Origin: Escarpia spicata
Lineage: Eukaryota > Annelida > Polychaeta > Sabellida > Siboglinidae
NCBI GenBank assembly: GCA_963995525.1
Contig: OZ023206.1
Coordinates: 72,438,277 to 72,502,276 of the forward strand
Reading direction: 5' to 3'
DNA length: 64,000 bases
Below are positions 1 through 12,226 of the stretch, in pieces (within the stretch, counting starts at the first letter, position 1; each line of letters starts with the position of its first letter). The notes beneath the pieces are model-generated. The model was not told the DNA's origin. It saw only the letters and a list, made by a program, of their open reading frames with translations, and made no database searches. Position numbers and translations under genes: made by a program.

Positions 1-14
1 TATTGTTCGTCATA

Positions 15-40
15 TCAATCAATCAATCAATCAATCAATC
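15..40. repeat. (ATCA)n microsatellite
   Basis: About six ATCA units. The position, directly beyond the C-terminal remnant of a minus-strand LINE, suggests this is the short-repeat 3' tail of that LINE, written as (TGAT)n on its own strand. Confidence 0.8.
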
Positions 41-590
41 TTTATTTCAGATTAAAACGTACTTGTAATATACATTATGTCCATAGTAAAAATAAAAAAG
101 TATTGTATAGTGTATATATTGCATTAATCCACTTCCTGAGTAATACAGAGGTGTTATAAACATCGCTGTGTATAATACTCTCAACAACGTTGTTCGTCGA
201 TGCAGATATATTCTGCTCATAAGACTGTACATGCATTTTCTAAATCTAATATTGCAACAGTCCGTGTCAGAACTAACAAACATTAGGCTAGCATTACACC
301 TCATAGATAGGCTGTGCATAATTATAAATGCATTATTACAGGAAACAATAAAGTGCTGCATAGCGACTTTTATATAATTAGCCCATAAGGAACATAAATA
401 CACATTACTACAATAGGATGTGAACAGTTTGTTCTTCACCTTCACTGAACAAAAGTGAAATTTCCTGAGTGGAATATCGCTTCTGCCGTACAAACTCCTT
501 TCTTTGGATTTCATATCCATTTAATCCGACAGATCATTACAGATTATATGGTCAAGATATGTATATGCCTTCCTTGTATTCAGAACTGCA

Positions 591-882
591 TCACCAGCTA
601 AGAGCTACTTCAAAACCGGTTTTTCTTGTATCAAAAAACATTATCTGCGACTTTACTCTGTTAAACAATATGTCATTGTCACATCCATAATTGTATGATA
701 CATCTAGCAGTCTTTGCAACCCCTTAGCCGATGGAGCCTGTAGTACAATGTCATCAGCATACATGAGGTGATTAACAGTTGTATCGCCACAGTAGCATCC
801 GATGAGTAATTTTATCAGTAGCAAACTCAAATCATTCATGTGTAAATTAAATAGGAAAGGAGATAGCTTGTTTTGTAACCCC
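591..882 (-). pseudogene. Reverse transcriptase YADD block remnant
   Basis: The minus-strand translation runs LSPFLFNLHMNDL and then NHLMYADDIVLQAP, the catalytic YxDD motif. Next comes a KGLQRLLDVSYNYG helix typical of L2/CR1-type LINE reverse transcriptases. It is the continuation of the RT fragment at 2775-2440. The ORF stops at 591 and cannot make an enzyme alone. Confidence 0.8.
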
Positions 883-2430
883 GGAAATGGTAGCTAAGAA
901 AATAAGGGCTATGAAGGATATTAAATCACCTGGAATGGATGGGATTCCGCCTAAACTACTATTGGAAATTGTAGAACAAATTAGCGTACTGCTTGCAACA
1001 GTTTTCAACTTGTCATTAAAAGAGGGAGTGGTTCCTTTAGAATGGAAAGAGGAAAACATTATACCGTTATTTAAAAAAAGGTTCGAGAAGAGAAACAAGT
1101 CAGAGAACTATAGACCAGTGAGTTTAACATCAGTGATTTGCAAATTATTAGAAAGACTAATTAAAGATTACATGGTGGATTTTCTTGTTAAACATAACTT
1201 GATAAACCCATCTCAACATGGGTTTTTTAAAGCGAGGTCATACTTAACAAATATGTTATGTTTTTTGGAAGACATCACTAAGTGGGTAGATGAGGAATCA
1301 CCAGTAGATATCGTCTACTTAGATTTTTTAAAAGCTTTCGACAAAGTACCACATCAAAGATTACTGCTTAAACTAAAGGGCCATGGCATAGGAAATGGTA
1401 CAATAAACTGGATAGAAAAATGGCTGATTGACAGAAGACAACGTTTAGTAGTTGATGGGGAGGCTTCAAACTGGAAATCGTTATTGAGTGGGGTACCACA
1501 GGGATCAGTACTAGGACCTATATTATTCTTAATATATATCAACGATTTGGATGATACAATAACAAGCAAGGTGTTGAAATTTGCGGATGATACAAAAGTG
1601 CTTAGAAGGATTAAAAGTGATGGCGATAGACAACATTTACAAGATGATCTTGACAAGTTGATCAAATGGTCTGAAAAGTGGCAAATGCTGTTCAATTTTT
1701 GGAAATATAAATGCCTCCACGCAGGACATGAGAACGAAGAGGTAGAATATACAATGGGTGGTACTGTACTAAGTTCTACTGTAAAAGAAAAAGACTTAGG
1801 GTTAACCATTAGTGCTGATATGAAGGTTTCAGAGCAGTGCGGAATTGCAGCTTCAAAGGGAAATCAAATCATTGGATTAATTAGGCGAAATATAGCGTAT
1901 AAAGAAAAAGAACTAATAATACCGCTGTACAAAACAACAGTGAGGCCTTATTAAAATAGTGTATACAACCGTGGAGGCCGTATCGCAAGAAGGACATAGA
2001 TATGCTAGAAAGAGTACAGAGGAGAGCGAGGGATCTTAGTTATGAAATTCGTCTAAACGAATGTGGTTTAACAACACCAGAGACCAGGAGATTGAGAGGA
2101 GATCAGATAGAAGTGTTTAAAATAATGAATGGTTATGAAAATATTGATATAAATATTTGTTTTCAGTTAAGAAAGATAGAAGGACTAGAGGACATGAAGT
2201 TACATTAGCAAAGGAGCAGTGTAGATTGATATAAGAAAATTTTCACAAAGGACTGTAAATGAATGGAACAGATTATCTGCTGACTGTGTGGGTGCTAGTA
2301 GCGTGAATATGTTTAAAAATAAAATCGTCACATACCTCAGAAGGGCAGGATACACATAGATAAAAGAATTGGACTCTCGATTAACCAAAGGGCTTCCTTG
2401 TCCACCTGCCACATAGAGTTAATTCTCTGG
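883..2430 (+). mobile_element. CR1-like LINE inserted in an older LINE
   Basis: A 5'-truncated plus-strand element begins inside the RT domain and ends with the conserved C-terminal LRRAGYT and stop at about 2358. A short 3' UTR follows, containing 'ggactctcgatta' and 'cacctgcca'. The same 3' UTR motif recurs twice within vax intron 2 (16836-17004), which confirms it as a dispersed family. The insertion interrupts the minus-strand LINE at about 882/2435. Confidence 0.8.
887..2358 (+). pseudogene. CR1-like reverse transcriptase, broken
   Basis: The first block (887-1954, 355 residues) contains the RT fingers (DGIPPKLL, NYRPVSLTSV), palm Asp block VYLDFLKAFDKVPH near residue 144-156, SGVPQGSVLGP at 201-211 and the catalytic FADD at 232-235. 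A stop replaces the usual Leu-Glu-Tyr after TTVRPY. The ORF resumes at 2002 (MLERVQRRARDLSYEIR, then ECGLTTPETRRLRGDQIEV). It shifts frame again near 2220 before RTVNEWNRLSADCV and the terminal RRAGYT. The endonuclease is missing. Two breaks make it non-functional, but the remaining sequence is well preserved. Confidence 0.88.
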
Positions 2431-2439
2431 GTGGCAATC

Positions 2440-2775
2440 TTGTTAAATCCATTAGTCACAGAGAAGAACCCCATTTAACACACACAGTCTGATTACAGCA
2501 TCACTGACATATCACTTTAATTAAATATTTAGGCACTCCAAGCTTAAGTAGCTTCATAAATAATTTTGTGTGATTCACAGTGTCAAATGCCTTGGTGGCA
2601 TCAAGGAAGGCAACATACATGCATGACCCATGATTAGTGTAGTATCGAAGGAGCTCCTTCAGCACAAATACCCACATTTCTGTCCTATGCTTGGGTTTGA
2701 ACCCAGATTGGTTACTTGTAGTTCGTAGATGACTTTGCATCCGATTATACAGTATTTGTTTCCACCATTTGTGTG
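2440..2775 (-). pseudogene. Reverse transcriptase, N-terminal palm remnant
   Basis: The minus-strand translation shows AFLDATKAFDTVNHTKLF, the first catalytic Asp block of LINE reverse transcriptases, preceded by SNQSGFKPKHRTEM. After a stop, the frame continues with NQTVCVKWGSSLCD, the thumb-side sequence that normally precedes GVRQG. The 5' side abuts the Ty3/gypsy relic near 2775. It is the upstream half of the RT whose other half lies at 882-591. Confidence 0.8.
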
Positions 2776-4860
2776 AATACATTATACAGACATATCGGTT
2801 GTTGCCCACGGACGAGATGGGAGCTGACGAGTCTGTTCATGGCTTGACACACACCACACCTTGCAACATAGTCTTTCACTTCTGCATTCATTCTGGGCAA
2901 GTAGAGGATTTCTCGTGCTCGTCGGACACAGCCACCTATCCCGATATGGCTGCTGTGGACCTGACTTGGCATTTGTTTCTTCAGCGACATAGGAACCACC
3001 GGCTGTTCTCGCCTGTATACCAGTCCGTCTGCCTAAATTAGGTTGCTTCTTGCTTCGTTCATCGTAGTATGACTTTACTGTTAGTGGACATTCAGCTCGT
3101 TCCTACCAACCTTCCTCGATGGCCTGTATCAACCGTTGGATGTCAGCGTCTGCTGCTACCTTCTCTCCGAACTCGTTGCGCTTTGTCTTTGTGTCGTGAA
3201 TGTCCTCTTCGCGGCTCACCGATTCAAGGGCACATATGTCGCATTGTACACTCCTCGTGTCTTCTGGCGTATTTCGGTAAGCGCTGCTCAGAGCATCAGC
3301 TGTGTACATGAGCGATCCTCTCTTGTACTGAACGTCCAGGCTTTACTTCTGCAGGTTTAGACGCATTCGCTACAGTCGTTTAGGCGACTTGTGTATCTCC
3401 TTCTTGAAGATTGTCTTCAACGGCTCGTGATCTGTTTCGACAGTGATAATGTCATGGCCGTGCAAGTATTGGTTAAACTTGTCACGAACCCATACTATAG
3501 CCAACAGCTTGTTTTATCTGGGCGTACCGTGTCTCGCCATCTGTTAGCGCCCTGGACGCATAACAGACGGGTTGATTCTCTTGCACTAGCACAGCTCCTA
3601 ATCCAGTCTGGCTGGCATCACATTGGACTGTGACTGGTTTCTTCACATTGTAGTAGCGAAGTACCGGAGCTCTGGTGAGGGACTCCTTGACTGCAACCGT
3701 CGGCAAGGAGTGTGAGTTCGTCCACTAAAACTCTACATATTTATCATGTCAGAGAGTGATGGCATGAATTTGAACAGATAGTTCACCATGCCCAAGAATC
3801 GCTTCAGAGACGTGATGTCACTCGGCGTCGGCATTTCCAGTATCGCCTTGACTTTCTGTGAGTCGGGCATCAACACTTCTGGTGTGATCAAATGCCCCAT
3901 GTAACGGACGCTCTTTTGGCACCGTTTAACTTTCTGTTGATTCAGCTTCAAATTCCACTGGTGGCATCTCTCGCGGAATGTACGCTCGTTGGCCTCAGCA
4001 CAGTGCAGTACTTCTTCTTCCGTCTCTCCAAATCCCGCGACGAGAAAGTCATCTGCTATGAATTCTACGCCTTCTAGGTTTTCTACGAGCTCGTGCATCG
4101 TGTGTTGCCGTACTTCTGGAGGTGTGCTGATCCATGCAAATGGCATACGCTGCCAACAGAATCGTCTAAAAGGTCTGTTGAATGTTGTATTGTAGCTTGA
4201 TTCTTCGTCAAGACGTGTTTGCCAGAACCGTTCCTTTGCGTCTACCACTGTAAATATCTTTGTACCTGTCAGTCTTGTAGCCACTTCCTCGACAGTCGGC
4301 ATTTGTTGCTTGCATTCAGCTGTCACAGACTTGCTTGGATTTCTCTTTTGATACTGACGAGGCGTAGTCGGGTTGCAAACATTTCGTGTGCGTCGTTTCT
4401 GTACATAATTAACCGTGTCGTGTTTTGCATTGCTTGTATCTGTACATATGTCTGTTCTGCGGCTTTGCATATGTCGATTGTCTTTTCTAAAGTCAGATCG
4501 TTGACTCTCAATAGTCATTTTCTTACTTTGTTATCGCGCAATCCCAGTACCGGTCGGTCGCGTAAGATTTTGTCAGGTGTCATATCGTCATGATTACAGG
4601 TCTTTGCCATTGTGTGTAGTTCAGTGACATGATATGCTGCTATGTTTTCACCTGCTTCTTGCATGCGGTTGTTAAACATTTCGTATATCACATGAGTGCG
4701 TGGCTCACAGTAATTGTCAAATTTTTACAAAACATCATCAGTTGTCTCATCTGGACTTTGGTCCCAAGTGTCACACTCTCTGGCCGCTTCTTCTTCTATG
4801 ACTAACAGCAGTGTTGCAATGCGCATTTTTTGTTCCTGTTTCCATACTGCCGACGCCACC
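2745..4860 (-). pseudogene. Ty3/gypsy retrotransposon gag-pol relic
   Basis: On the minus strand, blocks run in the order expected for a Ty3/gypsy element. A Gag-like segment around 4511-4323 contains LTLEKTIDICKAAEQT. A reverse transcriptase follows (about 4280-3733) with FTVVDAKERFWQ, RMPFAW, a FIADDFLVAG catalytic block and SLKRFLGMVNYL. The RNase H start (3706-3482) shows VQCDASQTGLGAVL. The integrase zinc-binding region (2999-2800) shows HSSHIGIGGCVRRAREIL and CGVCQAM. Protease and the N-terminal RT are missing at the Gag-RT junction, and each block is in a separate frame. I saw no LTRs. Confidence 0.85.
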
Positions 4861-5023
4861 TCGTAGCTCTGCCAAATTCGTTTCTACTGTCTCCATCTGG
4901 TGGCTATATTTGTAGTTTCCATCGACAACTGTTTGGTGCGATTACTGTCGGCATTGCCGGTGGCATAGCCATCGCTGCTGGTGGTATTTCAACCCTGTCT
5001 GCATCTGTGGTAGCCATTCTGTG

Positions 5024-5025
<2 letters not shown>

Positions 5026-5089
<64 letters not shown>
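5026..5089. repeat. (TA)n microsatellite
   Basis: About 32 uninterrupted TA units. Apparent reading frames through it (YIYI repeats) are artefacts. Confidence 0.95.
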
Positions 5090-5092
<3 letters not shown>

Positions 5093-7795
5093 CGGCCTAG
5101 TATACGGTTACTACACTCACATATACAGCACTTTGCTACTAGTAGTTTCATGGCACTGTGTTCAAACTGTAGGGAGATCAGACCGATTTACCTCCCCTTC
5201 TGACAACATGGGAGTCAGGGGTCCCAGTTTAGTGGCCGTAGTTTATTATCATGCATTCTACCTGTTCGTTTGTGAATTTTATTATGTGGTAATAATGCCA
5301 ATGTGTGTATCTGCGCTGAGAAAACATTTTGGCGGTGCTTATGAGCGGTAATGATTTTTTTACTTTCGGTGTCGTAGTTTGGTTTTCTTAATTTATGCGT
5401 GCAGCCATCTTGGATCACGTTGACAGGCCCCACCTATCAATCTGATTTGCGAGATTATGTTAATGAGTGCGTCCATATTGAAATGTAAAGAAGAAACAGG
5501 AAATTCGAAGGAAAATGAATATAGAAATATCATGGTAATCCGTCGATAAAAAGTTATAATAATTATGGATTTAAGATGGCCTATGTTTGACGGTGTTTTG
5601 TGACTATTTAGTTAGTCGAATGATGCAGAATGCATGTGCAGAAGGGTAAAGAATTGTGTCGACGATAACGTGATTACAGTGATGGCTTACCAATTGATAG
5701 CACAAACATGAACCCCTGCCTCAAAAGACACCGCCATTTTGCATTCTTCGCCTTACGCGCGGTGCTCATAGTACACCGAGGTATACGATGCACTTGGTTA
5801 GCGACGTGATCGACAGCGGGTGACTTTGATAATTATTAATACTGTCAAGTACCTATGCCCATCCTAGCAGTACACCCTGGATGATCGCTTTGCGAAACTC
5901 TGAATTTAAGCTCAGCCTATGAAATCGCTCACTAGATCAGTGGATGGCGGTAGGTCAGGTGGTCATAATAAAACTAATTTCAACGAACCGTGGCTCGTGT
6001 TACATGCACTGTTTAGGAAGTAGAAACAATTAGTCGAATACACAATACTGCTCAGCTGTTCGTGCTAATTATATATTGGGATTCCCAGAAGTCGTTTATC
6101 CGTCTTCAAATTGGGGCGGGTATTTGCGCTGTTCTCACGGGTGACGCAGTCGCGACTGGCGAAGTCAATTTCTAGTTTGATTCAGTTAACTTCCTGGTAG
6201 GAGATCTGCCAGGGCTAGTTTGCATGGCAAACAACCCTGGCTTGCGAGGAAGCCTATGCCTGTGTACCTGTGCAATTCATTGCTGCCATGTTTAATGTAA
6301 CTGACTGATGTTTATAGTAATATTAGTTTATTTATTGGTATTCTTGGTATTATTTTAGCTTAATTATATTATTTTTGAGCTATTTAGCATATACATAGTA
6401 TTGTGTGTTAGTTACATTGTTACAATTTATGATAATTTATGTTTGAATTCATTGATTGTATTATTAGTATTTGTTTATAAAATTATATTACATACGGCTT
6501 ACTTTCATTCTGTATGTCATTACTGAGGTATTCTTTGATGACAATTTTATTTAAAACTATTCTTGAGATCTTACTTGTATATTGTTGATAAATGATTTCG
6601 TATCGTTATAAATTAGTATAATAATGTACATTAAATAAACATTACGACTTATTGTACTATTAATTGGATATAATCGTAGACAAAAAAGTATAATAGTACG
6701 CCCTATTGGTTTGGGTAACAATGGGTTTAACCACAGTTTATTACAAGTTAATTGGTTTGTCAATGATAGTAGTTATGGGGTGTGCCCATTGTAACAAGTG
6801 TTGTGTAATGGGACACTATTATTGTCATTTTTTGGTTGGAAAGGAATTAAGGAAACTTTCACGAATTTTTCCGAACGTTTTCTGATTGATCTGATTTTGT
6901 ACATAAATCACAAGAAAATTACTTTTCATCGTCTTAAGTCTTTTGCAATCTGTAAAGAAGGCCAATACAAAATTACATGTAACACTACATACACACATGA
7001 AAAAGGAAAGGTTGCATTTTATTTCTACATCTATATATGAGTTGAATGTTCCTTTTTATAATTGTATTTTATCCAAATATGACTTGCGATGTCTGCATAA
7101 CACCTGAATGAGTTAGCACTTATTCCAAGAGAACGCTCCCATGCTATGTCATCAATCATACCTTTTGTATTTGTTAAAACTAAGTGAAGGACGTGTGACT
7201 TGTTTCCTAATCATCCCCTTGTGGGCAGCGTAACAGGCTGAAAGAGAAAATTATCTCTTATGTTAGATTATAGATTACTGGTTGAGAATATCTCTATGTA
7301 TGATCATATATTACTAGTTGAGATTACCGGTTGAGAATGAAATAGTGTAGCAGTCACAAGGCTGTTTGTACATACAACTGAAGTTACCGTGCATGCTTCT
7401 ACACCTCCCACTTATGGTATAACAATTCGCTGAGAATGCTTATATCGAAATATTGCAATGCGAGCAGAATGTTTGCTTATATTATATAGTAATGTGTTCA
7501 AATTAGTTTAGCCTAAGGGTATAATTTTGTTTAATTACTTTCAATACCTATAACTTTGTGATCTAATTATTACTCTCTCATGATATAGATGCGTAAATAA
7601 ATGTTGTAATTTTATCCAAACGTGCTAATTTTACTTTCTTATTAATTAATAACATTGGTTATCAAATTAACAAACAATATTTAGATTTAGAAACATAGTA
7701 TAATGCTCATTTTCTTCGATTTACCATAACATTGTATTGCCTCCATAATGAATATATTGTACCATAAAGTACATTTATTTAGGTAATATAACATC
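5090..7795. other. Intergenic, no gene recognised
   Basis: AT-rich DNA with scattered short ORFs of no recognisable composition or motif, including a plus-strand frame at 6798-7040. The only structured element I see is the hairpin at 6208-6241. Confidence 0.5.
6208..6241. other. Two-step hairpin
   Basis: GCCAGGG pairs with CCCTGGC (7 bp). Inside it GTTTGC pairs with GCAAAC around a 3-base loop (ATG). It may be an RNA-level structure in a LINE or SINE tail, or an old palindrome. Confidence 0.6.
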
Positions 7796-7799
7796 AAGG

Positions 7800-10590
7800 C
7801 AATATATGTTACTGATGGATTATCAGATCGTCGTACTGTAACTATTGATCTGGGTTTCAAAGTCGAGTCAAGGCCAGCTCAACAATTTATTACTCTCCGA
7901 CCGATACATGACATTAATATAGACATTCTTCGTGAGGACCTTGCAAATTCCGATCTCTTGATTCAGCCAAAAGCTACACTGTGTGAGCTAGTAAACCAGT
8001 ACTACGTTACATCAAGTAATCTTCTTGATAAACATGCCCCCAAACAAATAAAAAAGTAAAAATTCGTCCGCCGTCACCATGGATGTCACTAGACATTCTA
8101 CCGCGCAATCAATGAAAGTATCCTCACTTTTTCGATTGTAGTGTGGTTTGGCCGCGCCAGTCAGGAGGAGAAACAACGGCTAGAAGTTATCGTGAAGGGC
8201 GCATCTAGAATCATTGGGCGCGAGTTGCCGTCCATTGAATCTAGTTACCATGCTCGTTGTGCGCGAAAATCCAAGAGCATTGTACGGGATACTACCCACC
8301 CAGCCAACCATCTCTTTGAACTTCTTCCCTCTGGCAAGCGCTATAGAAGTTTTAAGACAAGGACCACTAGACTTAAAAATAGTTTTTATTCGCAGGCTGT
8401 GAGTCACTTGAACCGCGAGATGCCATGATACTGTTTTCAGTCGGTCTAGATTTTATGTCGCCATGCTAAATTATTTATGAATTATTTTTTTAGTTATTTA
8501 TTTATTATTTATTTATTTAGTTATTATTTATTAACTTGACTACATGTATGTACATACTTTTTAACTGTCAGCTTAGTTTTTATATCGTCAGCTAATTTAT
8601 TTATACATTTATTTATTATTTATTTAACTACATGTATACTTTTTAACTTTTAGGTAATGTTCAGACGGTATTAATATTATGTTATCAAGTTCACTTTATG
8701 TCAATAGATGTACGACTGTCTTAAAATATGTTGGCAGTTGGCCTTGGTTTAAATTTATACTAGTTTTAGCATAATTTCATAATGTTTCTGATTGTATATT
8801 TTGCGTGTGCATGATGGGGGGCAGGAGAGACAAGCGTGCATGTATGTTGACGCCACAACGCCAAGAATTCCTCGTACATTCTAAATGCTACTTGGTAATA
8901 AACAGTCTGAATCTGAATCTAATATAAAAAAATTCAGAAAATCCTCGTCAAATGTGGAAATTCTTCAATAGTGTGCTTCATCGGGAGAAACCAAAAGCAC
9001 TGCCTGATACCTCTTCATTGGATACATTATGCAATACGTTGTCAAAATACTTCACGGATAAGATTGCTTACATTCGATCACGTTTTGTTATTAATGACGT
9101 TGATTACAAGTTTACTGAACAGCCGATTGTTGATAATACATTGCAATGTTTTACACCTGCAACTACAAGTGAAGTTCGCACTATCATACAAGAGTGTCCT
9201 AACAAATCGTGTGGTCCTTGACCCTTTTCCAACATTTCTGCTGAAGAGTTGCATTCATCAACTGATTTATCCTATTACAAATATTATAAATATGTCAGTG
9301 CAGAATGGTGTTGTTCCACACGAATTCAAGCAATCTTCTTATTAAAAATAAAGTCTGTTAAAAAAATGGATAATAGCAAATTGACTACTCTCACCTTACT
9401 AGATCTATCAGCTGCTTTTGAGTATATCACGATATTCTTTTACATCGCCTTCATATACATTCTGGCACAGCCTTTCAGTAGTTTAGATCATAATGTTCAG
9501 ACCGATACAAAAGCATTAATATATCTGGCTCACTTCCTTGTCCAGAACATCTTCCATTTGGTGTCCCATGGGGGGAGTCATAACTAATCATAATATAAAT
9601 CATCACTTGTATGCTGACGACACACAGGTGTTTATATCACTTTCACCAACTGATTCACAAACATCTCTATCGACTTTAAATGACTGTCTCACTGACATCT
9701 TGCCGTGGATGGAAGCAAATAAATTGAAGTTAAATCCAGATAAAACTGATATAATTATTATTGGCACAAAACAACAACGAAACAAGGTTGTTAACTACTT
9801 TCCAGTTAAATTGCTTGGTATGATACATCACCATCAGATACTGTTCGTAATCTAGGTGTTATCTTTGACAGGGATTTCAGCTTTCACCAGAACATTTCTC
9901 AAATATGTAAATCCTGTTTCTACCATGTACGTGATTTCCGTCGCATTTGGCGTCATTTGTCTTTATCTACTGCTAAAATAATATCAGTATCTCTAATTAG
10001 CAGTCGCCTTGACAAGTGCAAGTCACTCCTAAACAGTATTGCTAAAAGGACTTAGCTAAACTCCAACGTGTACAGAATTGTTTAGCGCGTGTGATACTAA
10101 AAGCACCTCGTTTCTCACCATTTCTGCCCCTACTTAAACAGTTACATTGGCTTCCAATTGCACATTGAACACAATTAAAGTTAGCCGCTATCACACACCG
10201 TACCCTTTCTACGCAACATCCATCCTATTTGTTTAGTCTCCTTCATTTTTCCGACATCTCCAGGAATCTCAGATCATCTGTTTCACAACGATTTTTTGTT
10301 CCGAAAACCAAGCTTAATATTGGCAAACGTGCTTCTTCTATAACCGCACCCTAAATCTGGAATCAACTCCCTATCGCCTTAGAATCATCTGAGATTATAG
10401 ATATATTTCGTAAAAAGCTGAAGAGTTATTTATTTGATATTGCATTCCCACCCTAACCTTCGGCGGTCACTTGCTCTAATGACGACTCTTGCTTGTCCAT
10501 GTTAACGATTTTGCCCAAAGATTCTTGTATGTTGCGCCCCTGAGCGCAGATTCCTGGGGATTTAGGCGCTATAGAAGTTTGTCATTATTA
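7800..10590 (+). mobile_element. LINE (L2-like), plus strand, decayed and split
   Basis: The segment at 7800-8110 translates to the end of an APE endonuclease and linker (DGLSDHRTVTIDLGF, LLDKHAPKQIKK). After an 815-bp foreign insert it resumes at about 8930 with FNSVLHREKPKALP. RT blocks follow: SEVRTIIQECPNKSCGP then FPTFLLKSC, LTLLDLSAAFEYI, and HHLYADDTQVFISL at 9601-9645. Decayed C-terminal RT sequence runs to about 10460. The 3' end 'gatttaggcgctatagaagt' is followed by ATT-rich repeats. The same tail closes the fragment at 19483-19815, defining one family. Many stops show it is inactive. Confidence 0.8.
8115..8925 (+). mobile_element. LINE 3' end nested in another LINE
   Basis: The block at 8141-8428 encodes a LINE C-terminus (VWFGRASQEEKQRLEVIV, GASRIIGRELPSIES, NHLFELLPSGKRYRS). 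A T-rich 3' UTR follows, with repeated TTTATTTA stretches, ending in (TGAATC)n at about 8910-8922. It sits between two halves of another LINE, which makes it the younger insertion. It is severely 5'-truncated and contains only the last 90 or so codons. Confidence 0.8.
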
Positions 10591-10596
10591 TTATTA

Positions 10597-10597
<1 letters not shown>

Positions 10598-10660
<63 letters not shown>

Positions 10661-10672
10661 TATATATATAAT
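10598..10672. repeat. (TA)n microsatellite
   Basis: Interrupted TA tract directly after the LINE tail at 10590. It probably grew from the LINE's own 3' repeat. Confidence 0.9.
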
Positions 10673-10679
10673 AAGTTAC

Positions 10680-11325
10680 AAATAATACACATTATAAATA
10701 TTAACTAACTGTTTAATTGTTTTTTATATCTTAGTAAAAAATGTTCTCCTTCCCAATGACAGAATTTATCTCAGAAGCTTCAGACTGACAGTCACATGCA
10801 CTAATCACTACAGTCACTACATGTCATCGGATTACGCAGAACGATTATACTTGATGGGGGCACATGATCAAATTCTTCCGTAAGATATCTGTTTGCTAAA
10901 TCTCTAACACCTACTCCGCCACATTTCTGCAAACAAACTGTTAGAAAAGTTGTTTTGAGTGAAGTATTTCTTACAGAAGCATGTAAACTTCTTTCAGTGT
11001 TTTCATTTCCTAAAGCAATGTACACATTTCTTTCGGCGTTTTATTTCTTTTAAAACACTAATACTACTACGGTCAATCAATAGCGAAAACGCTCGTTTTC
11101 ACGCGTGCGCAGATATAATATTCTTGCGAGACGCAAGGTGGGCGGACCGATGGTTATACTGTTTGAGAAAACAGAATTGGCAAGCCGGCTTTTATTGGGT
11201 AATATACTGTAATGCAGACATTAAGCGTACGCCAACACCATGGTGGACAGGTCGAAAGAGTCGACATCCATCATGATATGCTCTGAGTGTCAAGCACGGG
11301 AGTTGGATGGTTGCTGTGAAAACGT
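10680..11325. other. Intergenic, no gene recognised
   Basis: No convincing ORF, RNA gene or repeat seen; short frames here lack motifs. Confidence 0.5.
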
Positions 11326-11329
11326 AGCT

Positions 11330-11525
11330 TTTTATTTCATTTTATATGTCAATAATAAATTGTGAAGAGAGCAGAGGCAGAACAACATAAATGACACAGG
11401 AAAAGGTGAAGGCCACAGCTGAGGTGGGCGGACGGCATGAGGAGGGACAGAAGCTTTACTGTACCTGACCCTCACCCCTGTACAGCAGGGAACAAGGAGG
11501 GGAGCAACAACGGTCAACGAGAAAG
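11330..11525 (+). mobile_element. LINE 3'-end fragment
   Basis: The stretch 'cctgaccctcacccctgta' followed by 'cagcagggaacaagga' matches, in opposite orientation, the 3' end of the LINE at 35390-38010, where the complement reads 'ttccctgctttacaggg' and 'gtgagggccagg'. Only the last 200 bases or so of the family are present, as expected of a heavily 5'-truncated insertion. Confidence 0.6.
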
Positions 11526-11624
11526 AGACACGTGTGCAAGCGACGGCAGTATCCCTGCATCAGATTCGTTATAAGAAGTCGTCATTTTTACACATCACAT
11601 CAGCTTTATGACGTCGTTGCAAAC

Positions 11625-11895
11625 GACAATTGACGTATCCATGCAATACATCGCGGATTGCCTACGTCACAATCTAATTTTTGCGCTTGACCTCTGTCAA
11701 GCTTTGCCATTGCCAACAATGGTGATAACGGATATATATATACTTGAATTATATTACTATTGCTGCACGACATCTCATAAATAAAACATTCCTGCATACA
11801 GTTGTCACGTTAAAGACTTTGTCTTATGTTTTTTGTTATAACCAAACCCCTTTGTGACCAGAATTTCAACAAAATATACAACAAAACATCAGAAC
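11625..11895. repeat. Dispersed repeat, tandem copy 1
   Basis: Shares with 11950-12205 the ordered blocks 'cggattgc.tacgtcac', 'ttgccaacaatg.tgataac', 'gctgcacgacatctcataaa' and 'ccagaatttca'. The spacing is a 316-331 bp period. A third, partial copy lies at 51517-51690. Confidence 0.75.
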
Positions 11896-11949
11896 CCACC
11901 GCGTGTTTTCTGATGGCTTGACGAAGGTTTTATTAGGCAACAGGTCACG

Positions 11950-12205
11950 TGATGGATAGGTCAGTTGACGGGTCCGCAACATCTCGGATTGCTTACGTCA
12001 CTCTCAAAATTACCCGCCAATCTTTGCCGTTGCCAACAATGTTGATAACAGTTATATACATGAATTACATTGCTATTGCTGCACGACATCTCATAAATAA
12101 ATCATCCCCGCGTACAGTGTTCACTCTAAAACAGTGCCTTATGTTTTTGTAATACAAAACATGACATTTGATGCCAGAATTTCAGTAAAATACACGACGG
12201 AATGT
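11950..12205. repeat. Dispersed repeat, tandem copy 2
   Basis: Diverged second copy of the 11625-11895 unit with the same order of blocks. Divergence is spread evenly with small indels, so the duplication is old. Confidence 0.75.
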
Positions 12206-12226
12206 ACGAATGCTTCCATAATATAT

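Larger units (their letters stand above)
15..2775 (-). mobile_element. L2/CR1-like LINE, minus strand, split by a younger insertion
   Basis: Three minus-strand blocks belong to one non-LTR retrotransposon. The reverse-transcriptase palm start lies at 2775-2440, the YADD block at 882-591 and the C-terminal region at about 520-47, with an (ATCA)n tail at 15-40. Translated across the break, the upstream block reaches the residues before the expected GVRQG motif near 2440. The downstream block resumes at LSPFLFNLHMNDL near 882. A plus-strand CR1-like element fills the gap, so this LINE is the older one. It has stops and frameshifts and lacks its endonuclease, so it is a dead 5'-truncated copy. 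Confidence 0.8.
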
